DNA of 64,000 nt. It comes from Plectosphaerella cucumerina. Taxonomy: Eukaryota; Ascomycota; Sordariomycetes; Glomerellales; Plectosphaerellaceae. The first letter of the stretch is position 1, and every line of letters begins with the position of its first letter. Location of the stretch: NCBI GenBank assembly GCA_020746995.1, contig JAGPXD010000007.1:1-64000 (forward strand), written 5' to 3'. Both the position numbers and the translations under genes were made by a program. The notes under the pieces were generated by a model. It was given only the letters and a program-made list of their open reading frames with translations. It had not been told where the DNA came from and searched no databases. Of this stretch, positions 58,432 through 64,000 are shown piece after piece.

Positions 58432-60198
58432 ATGGAGGCGCCATTGCTTCGCGGCGGCAACATGCGCCGTCTGCTCATGTCGAGCGCCCTCGCCGGCATG
58501 GCAGTCGCTCAGTCGCCTTACTCGATCGACACACGAGGTGCGCTCGCTCCCTGATGACACCCCGCTACACCGAACCTGCCAGACCAGAGCACTGACCTGA
58601 CATCGGACGACAGAGGACATTCTCCAGTCGGCACGGACCCTCGCCTACGACATGATGCTCTTCTACAAAGGCAACGAGACCGGCCAGGTACCTGGTGTTC
58701 TTCCAGGACCACCGGCGTACGTGACCTCCCCTCTCGCGCACCCGGCGCTCTTCGACTGTTTGCTGACGACCTCTGTAGCTCTGGCACGGGTGATTATTAT
58801 TGGTGGCAGGGCGGTGCCATGATGGCCGCATATCTCGATTACTGGTACTGGACCGGAGACGACAGCTACAACCAGGTCGTATACGAAGGAATGCTCCATC
58901 AAGTCGGCGAGAACCAAAATTACGAGCCGCTAAACCACACGGCTTCTCTCGGAAACGATGACCAAGGGTTCTGGGGTATGACGGCCATGCTGGCTGCCGA
59001 GCTCGGCTTCCAGGATCCTCCTGAGGGCCAACCGCAGTGGCTCGCCCTAGCCCAGGCTGTCTGGAACAGGATGGCCCTGCCTGAAAGGCACGATGAGTAC
59101 TGCAACGGAGGAATGCGATGGCAGATCCCTCCCTTGAACCCAGGCTATAACTACAAGAACAGTATGTGTCATCCCTAAAGAGCCGTCGTCGTCGGATCGA
59201 CTCATTGCTGACCATGGCCAGCCATCGCCAACGCTTGCTTCTTCAACATTGGAGCCCGTCTGGCCAGGTACCTGGGCAACGACACGTACATGGAATGGGC
59301 CGAAGATACGTGGGACTGGCTTTGGGGTGTCAACTACATTGACCACGACAATTGGCGGGTTTACGACGGTGCCGGCATCGAGGAGAACTGCACCAAGATC
59401 GTCAAGGTCACATACTCCTACAACATCGGCTCTTTGCTCCAGGGAGCTGCTTTCCTTTACAACTATGTAAGAATCACCCGTCTCCGGCGGCCGCGTGCGC
59501 ACCCAGGACAGACAGCTGACCAACCACCCTTGCAGACCAACGGGTCCGAAGTATGGCGGGAGCGCGTCGACGGTCTCTCCGAGCGCATCATGACCGACTT
59601 CTTCCCGAACAACACGGCTTACGAAGTTTCCTGTGAGCCCCGCCCGGGTACCTGCACCGCCGACATGATCATGTTCAAGGGCTTCATTCACCGCTGGCTT
59701 CCGACCGTCGCTCAGTTGGCGCCCTTCACCGCCGAACGTATCATGCCCGTTCTCCGCGACTCTACAGAGGCCGCTATCAAACAGTGCACGGCGGGCGCGT
59801 CCGGCCGCGTCTGCGGCTTCTTTTGGTCATCGGGAGAGTTCATACCGATGCCCGAGAACTCTGTCGGCAGGACCACCGGCGCCGGCGAGGCTCTCAATGT
59901 TCTATCGGCTGTGACTGGACTTCTTATGGGGGAGGAGAAGGAGTTGCTTACTGGCAACACGGGTGGTACCTCACAGGGCGACAACAATGCCGGACATGGC
60001 GAGTCTTACGACCGCGTCTTCAAGGAGCTGAGCACGGGAGATCGGGCCGGCGCCGGCATCGTCACGGCCATTGTCAGCTTGGGCGCCCTCGCCCTCTTCG
60101 CCTGGATGAGCTGGCCTGTCAAGGAAGAAGTCGAGTTTGAGCCGCCGCCGCCGTCGGGCACTGAGAGGCCGCGGCCTGTCAGCACCGTAAAGGCCTGA
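58432..60198 (+). CDS. GH76 endo-1,6-alpha-mannosidase-like cell-wall protein (Dfg5/Dcw1 family)
   Basis: Five exons (58432-58537, 58614-58716, 58779-59161, 59222-59466, 59536-60198; introns of 76, 62, 60 and 69 nt) give 499 residues. A signal sequence ends near AVAQSP (about 26). The GH76 barrel shows GDYYWWQGGAMMAAYLDYWY, the catalytic Asp pair in LGNDDQGFWG (D130/D131), WQIPP, ANACFFNIGARLA, and CGFFWSSGEF. Fungal Dfg5/Dcw1 proteins are thought to act on GPI-anchored wall proteins, transferring them to the wall glucan/mannan. Here the C-terminus is a 20-residue hydrophobic helix (about 452-472) followed by a 27-residue Pro/Glu-rich tail. That looks like a single-pass membrane anchor and not a GPI signal. 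The last intron is 69 nt with no stop, so it can be read through. Confidence 0.93.
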
Positions 60199-60432
60199 GT
60201 TGAAGTACGAGGATCCCACATTCGGCGTTCGAGCGGCAGCGGTCATTTCAGGTCACTTTCCTTTCCTCTTTACCTCTGTACCAAATTTATAGCATCAGGG
60301 TATCCCCGCCTATTTCATTTTCCTGTCCGAGGGAGCAAAGATTGCTTCCCCATCGGAGGGCCGTAGTGCCCAATCAATACCAAACGCCAGCGTGTCCATC
60401 CACGCGCAAAATGCCCCCTTTGATGCGAACGC
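60199..60432. terminator. shared 3' region of convergent GH76 and TAPT1-family genes
   Basis: Only 234 bases separate the two stops, so the transcripts probably overlap at their 3' ends. No canonical AATAAA; AT-rich words (caaatttatagc) occur near 60283-60294. Confidence 0.4.
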
Positions 60433-63400
60433 CTACCAAATGCGCTTTGTAACCATGTCATACCGCTGCACTCCCTGATAATCGCCCTCGGGCGCCTTGG
60501 CGCTCTTCTCGGGCCGGCCCTTCCCCTTGAGGCCTTCGTCCCTGTCGGCGTGGATCCACCGCCTCTTGTCATCGCTAATCTCGACGTGCCCGTATCCACC
60601 CAGTCGCTTGCCTTTGGCATCGTACGAGTTGACCTGCGCCTGTCCAACAGAGACGAGGAACTCCTTCTGCTTCATGGCAGCATATCGGTTTCTCGAGTAC
60701 CGAAGCAGCATCATGCCCAGAAGCAACTTGAAAATCAACAACACAAGGAAGGCGATGAAGAAGACGACGAGCATTGTCCCGGCTGCGATGACGTCGTCGG
60801 AGTTGTAAGACCAGAAAGACCGCGCCTTGTCAGGGGTGTGCGGGGATCCATAGACAGCACGGCCCAGAGCGTCTCGGATGAGTGTGTCGAGTCGGTCCAG
60901 CGCAGCAACCATAACAGGCGAGGAAGGCGTTGCTGACTCGGCCGTCAATGAGGTCTGCGTAGATTCCAGGATGGGTGCCGGGACATGTGTCGAGAGGAAC
61001 ATATGATATGTCTGAACGGACGCTCGGATGAACAGGCAGGAGAGCGGGAGAACTGCGAGCCCAACTCGACGCGTGAGCGACGGAGTGACGAAAGCCTGCA
61101 AGGTCACGACAGCGTCAGCTTGGGTCCTGGGATTTGGAAGAGCGGGGGAGGAAGGTTGCGCAGAACTCACGTTTGTGTAGTAATCCTTGCAGAGTATGTC
61201 GAGGATGCGGCTATAGAACTTTGGTCGGATTTTGTTGAATTTGTTAATGTAGGCATGCTTGATGGTGTCCACAAGTATCTCGCTTCCAATGACGATGAGG
61301 AAGGGCGAGAGAACCTCGCCAGACCATAGCCAGGCCGGCAGCACCGTGAAACTATGTGGAAGGATGGAGGGGCTGTGAAGAGGCTTGGTGCTGGATGCCT
61401 TGACATCACTGCCGTAACCGGTTCCGGGTATGGACAGGCCGCCGACCTCGACGACGTTGCGCATGCCAATGATGAACAGCATGAGCCAGAGCTGGAAGCG
61501 TTCGACAATGTCCGCGCAGGTGAGCTGGAAAAGGTTGTCCTTTTCGAACCGCTTGAAAACAGTGCTCTTGATCTCGACGAACTGATTGGACAGCAACAAC
61601 GTCAAGAGAGCGTTTGAGTAGGAATTAACGGCGACATTGAGCGTGATGACTTGGTAGTACAGCACAACCGAATGGACTGTCGTATAGAGAAGTGCGAGTG
61701 CGAACAAGCCGAAAGGCAGGAGCAGTTTCGAACGACCGAACTTGTTACGAGACAGTGATTCGTCGCTCAGGAGGCACTCGAAGATGTCTTGCCCCAGCGC
61801 AGAGAGGAGCCTGTCACCCACCTGTGGCGAGTCAGCGATGCTTGGAAGAGAAACATGTTGAACAACTTACCTCAAGGACGTTGTAGATGACGTAGAGCTT
61901 GATAGCGTCTTGTCCTCGGATAACGTGGTACATGCGACTCGCGTCGAGCCTCATGAGAAACAAGCAGCTGAAGAGGATGACGGCACCCTGTAGAAGGTCG
62001 GCCTTGTGCCTCGATGTGAGGTTGGACGGCAAAGACTTGGTCCTACGGTGTCGGAACGGGCCGTGGGCCATGTGATGGTGTTTGTGCCCGCTGCCATTGA
62101 CCAGGCCATGTTTGACTTTCCGGTTGATCTTGGCATCCAGATCCGAGAAAGCGGCCAGCTTGCCGCCCGGTAGATGAATTGCGGGAGATGTAGGCTCGCT
62201 GACGCTCCCTCGCACCTTTCTCGGGACCTGGCCCCGGTCTGGTAGGATGTCGGCTTGTGCGTGCTGGTCCACGCATTCGGCGCAATGTGAAGTCACAGAA
62301 GCTCGGCGACCTCGCGACCAGAGTCGACCGATGCCGCCCCTGACATATGCCAAGGCCCAGCGCATCTCTCTGTTGACGACATAGAGCCACCATTTGATGA
62401 CGACGCCTATGGCAGCCACAAAGCGCATGGGAAGAATGGTGAAATTGTATAGCCAGGCATCTAGGCAGGCGAGGGCGCCGAAATAGAGAGTCCGCTCTAG
62501 GTAAAACGGCAGGACCAGGACGTTGAACAAGCGCTCGATCCTGACGGCCATGGATTCGTAAGGGCCATCGTTGGCGTGCGAATTGTGAATATACAGGGGA
62601 CTGGGCCGTTGCGTGGACATCTCGAGCTGGAGATGGGTCGGTATCGACATTGGTGGGAGGGGAATGGAGGGGGGGACTGGGGAGGGCAGAGGCTGCTCGG
62701 CTGCCGGAGGGCGCAGCGTCATCGGTGTTCTAGAGTTTCCGCCGTTGCCGTGGGCATGTCCGTTAAGATTGAGGTAGAGCGGCGGCGGCTTCGCAGAAGG
62801 GTTGAAGGAGTTGCGGCGTGGCGATGTCAATGTTGGCCGGCCCTTCCTATCGTCTGGCGGAGTGGATAGAGTTCTCAGAGTGGACGGCCGCCGGTCTTGA
62901 TCCACGGCGCGGGAGCGCCTTTCAATCTCTGGGAACGGGGTGGGTTGGACGAGCTCGGGGTGCCGCATCACGTCTTGTCGAATCGATCGAAGCTGTTCGG
63001 CGATCGAGGGAAGAGGGGAGCCAGGTTGAGGGGTCTGTATCGCTGGATTGGTCTCTGGCACAACGGCGACTGGGAGTGACTCTGGGGCCTGGACAAGCTG
63101 CTGCATCCCAGCCGCTGACAGCCTTCGTACGTGATCATGGCCGCCATGCGACTTCTTATCCGACGCGGAGCCGGCACGAGAACGGGATGGTGATATTGTG
63201 TCTTGGGTATGTTCGGCTACAGCGGGCAGGGACTCGGATGGTGCTGGTGTTTCGCGCGTGCGCTTTCCGAGAGGACTGCTCGAGGCCTTCTCGGCGGTCT
63301 GGCACTCAGAGGACGTTTCTTCGTCAGAACAGCCGCTGAGTGCAATTGGCAGTGTCGGGGCAGGAGATGCAGGCCTTGCATACGCAGGGGAAGGTTGAGC

Positions 63401-63601
63401 TGGCAGCTTCGCGGGGTCGTCCACGGGGGGCGACCGGTACATTGGTTCGGGGGGAGGTGTCGGCATTGGCGGGGGAGGTTCTTCGGCAGGCAAAGAGTAT
63501 GCGTTTCGAGGTTCATGGTGCTGTCCGCGGACTCGGAGCGGGTGGTGACGTTGTTGAGGGGAGGATGCCAGTGCCCCAGGCAGGTCGTGTGTGTCCGCCA
63601 T
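60433..63601 (-). CDS. TAPT1/Emp65-family multi-pass membrane protein
   Basis: Three exons (63601-61871, 61821-61171, 61095-60433; introns of 49 and 75 nt) give 1014 residues. The first 340 residues are disordered and Pro/Ser-rich. The TAPT1 domain (DUF747) then begins with RIERLFNVLVLPFYLERTLY and ACLDAWLYNFTILPMRF. It continues with LLQGAVILFSCLFLMRLDAS, IRGQDAIKLYVIYNVLEVGD, LFALALLYTTVHSVVLYYQV, LLLSNQFVEIKSTVFKRFEK, SEILVDTIKHAYINKFN, DYYTNAFVTPSLTRRVGL and LSCLFIRASVQTYHMF. At least six membrane spans are apparent. Yeast Emp65 is an ER membrane protein that works with the SUN-like Slp1 in protein quality control, and vertebrate TAPT1 acts at the ciliary base. ER location is inferred here. 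The second intron is 75 nt and stop-free, so retention would insert 25 residues. Confidence 0.92.
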
Positions 63602-64000
63602 CGCCGTCGGTGGCGCCCGCCATTCGGGTTCGACAGAAAATGCGATGCCTGCGAGAACTCGGCAGGTCTCGCTTATTTGTTTCGCGATGAACGGCGGAGA
63701 CAGATAGGTAGGTGAAATCGTGGAATGTAGGCAATGGAGGCTGCACGTTTCCAGAACGTGGAGGCTGCCGAGGTCCTCCCGAGGACGAACGATTCCAGGT
63801 TTGGTCTGCAGTCTACCGACTCGGAGAGCCTACGCCATCCACGCTGCACTGCAGTTCGTGGGGGCAGCCAGTGAAGCAGCCCGTCATTGGACCCACACCC
63901 ACAAGAACTGGTGCAGCTCGTCCGCCAAGCCAGCAGATCGGAGACACACAGACTGTGATACAAGCACACTTCAGCTTTGCTACTGTATCATCATTTCTCC
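63602..64000. promoter_or_regulatory. upstream region of the TAPT1-family gene
   Basis: About 400 bases to the window edge. The minus-strand ORF at 63673-63969 is Cys/Ser/Arg-rich with no domain. Presumed promoter and leader. Confidence 0.35.

Overview
The window is nuclear DNA from a filamentous ascomycete (Pezizomycotina, most likely a Sordariomycete). The genes have short 49-82 nt introns with GT...AG ends and CTNAC/CTGAC-like branch sites. The protein set is typical of these fungi: an OrdA-like P450, a GH10 xylanase, a glucoamylase with CBM20, a Dfg5/Dcw1 GH76 enzyme, a DUF1752/DUF3295 regulator and a TAPT1-family protein. Exon structures below were assembled by eye from splice signals and reading-frame continuity, and every spliced model sums to a multiple of three. 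I found no tRNA, rRNA, CRISPR array or intact transposon.

Layout. 1-12.5 kb is an accessory-like stretch: a decayed GH5 beta-1,6-glucanase relic, a secreted beta-helix protein, an OrdA-like P450 that lacks the ExxR glutamate, a divergent GH10 xylanase, a membrane-anchored alpha/beta hydrolase and a crotonase. 13.9-21.2 kb holds a single-exon copper P-type ATPase and a CECR1/ADGF-type adenosine deaminase with a predicted lipidation N-terminus. 21.8-28.9 kb is a dense housekeeping block concerned with RNA and ribosomes: SRP40/Nopp140-like, a C3HC/Rsm1-like zinc finger, an EngB-type mitochondrial GTPase and a REI1-like 60S factor. 30.1-34.1 kb is a HECT ubiquitin ligase with an AZUL-like N-terminal zinc finger.

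34-50 kb is remarkably gene-poor: one regulator (DUF1752/DUF3295, Mks1-like) sits between 4.9 kb and 9.5 kb of sequence with no convincing gene. This stretch is not AT-rich, so it does not look like repeat-induced-mutation debris. It carries G-tract sequences and many copies of a short AGGTACCT-like palindrome. 50.3-63.6 kb returns to genes: a CHY zinc-finger protein, a secreted GH15 glucoamylase, a GH76 cell-wall enzyme with a C-terminal membrane helix, and a TAPT1/Emp65 family membrane protein convergent with it.

Functional links are loose. Plant and fungal polysaccharide hydrolysis (GH5 relic, GH10, GH15, GH76) is scattered across the window, while ribosome and RNA functions are concentrated at 21.8-28.9 kb. 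I saw no defence system, gene cluster or mobile element that amounts to a clearly new system. The best leads are the P450 missing its ExxR glutamate, the MG-x-x-C-S start of the ADGF, the overlapping minimal uORF of the HECT gene, and the large non-AT-rich gene-poor block.
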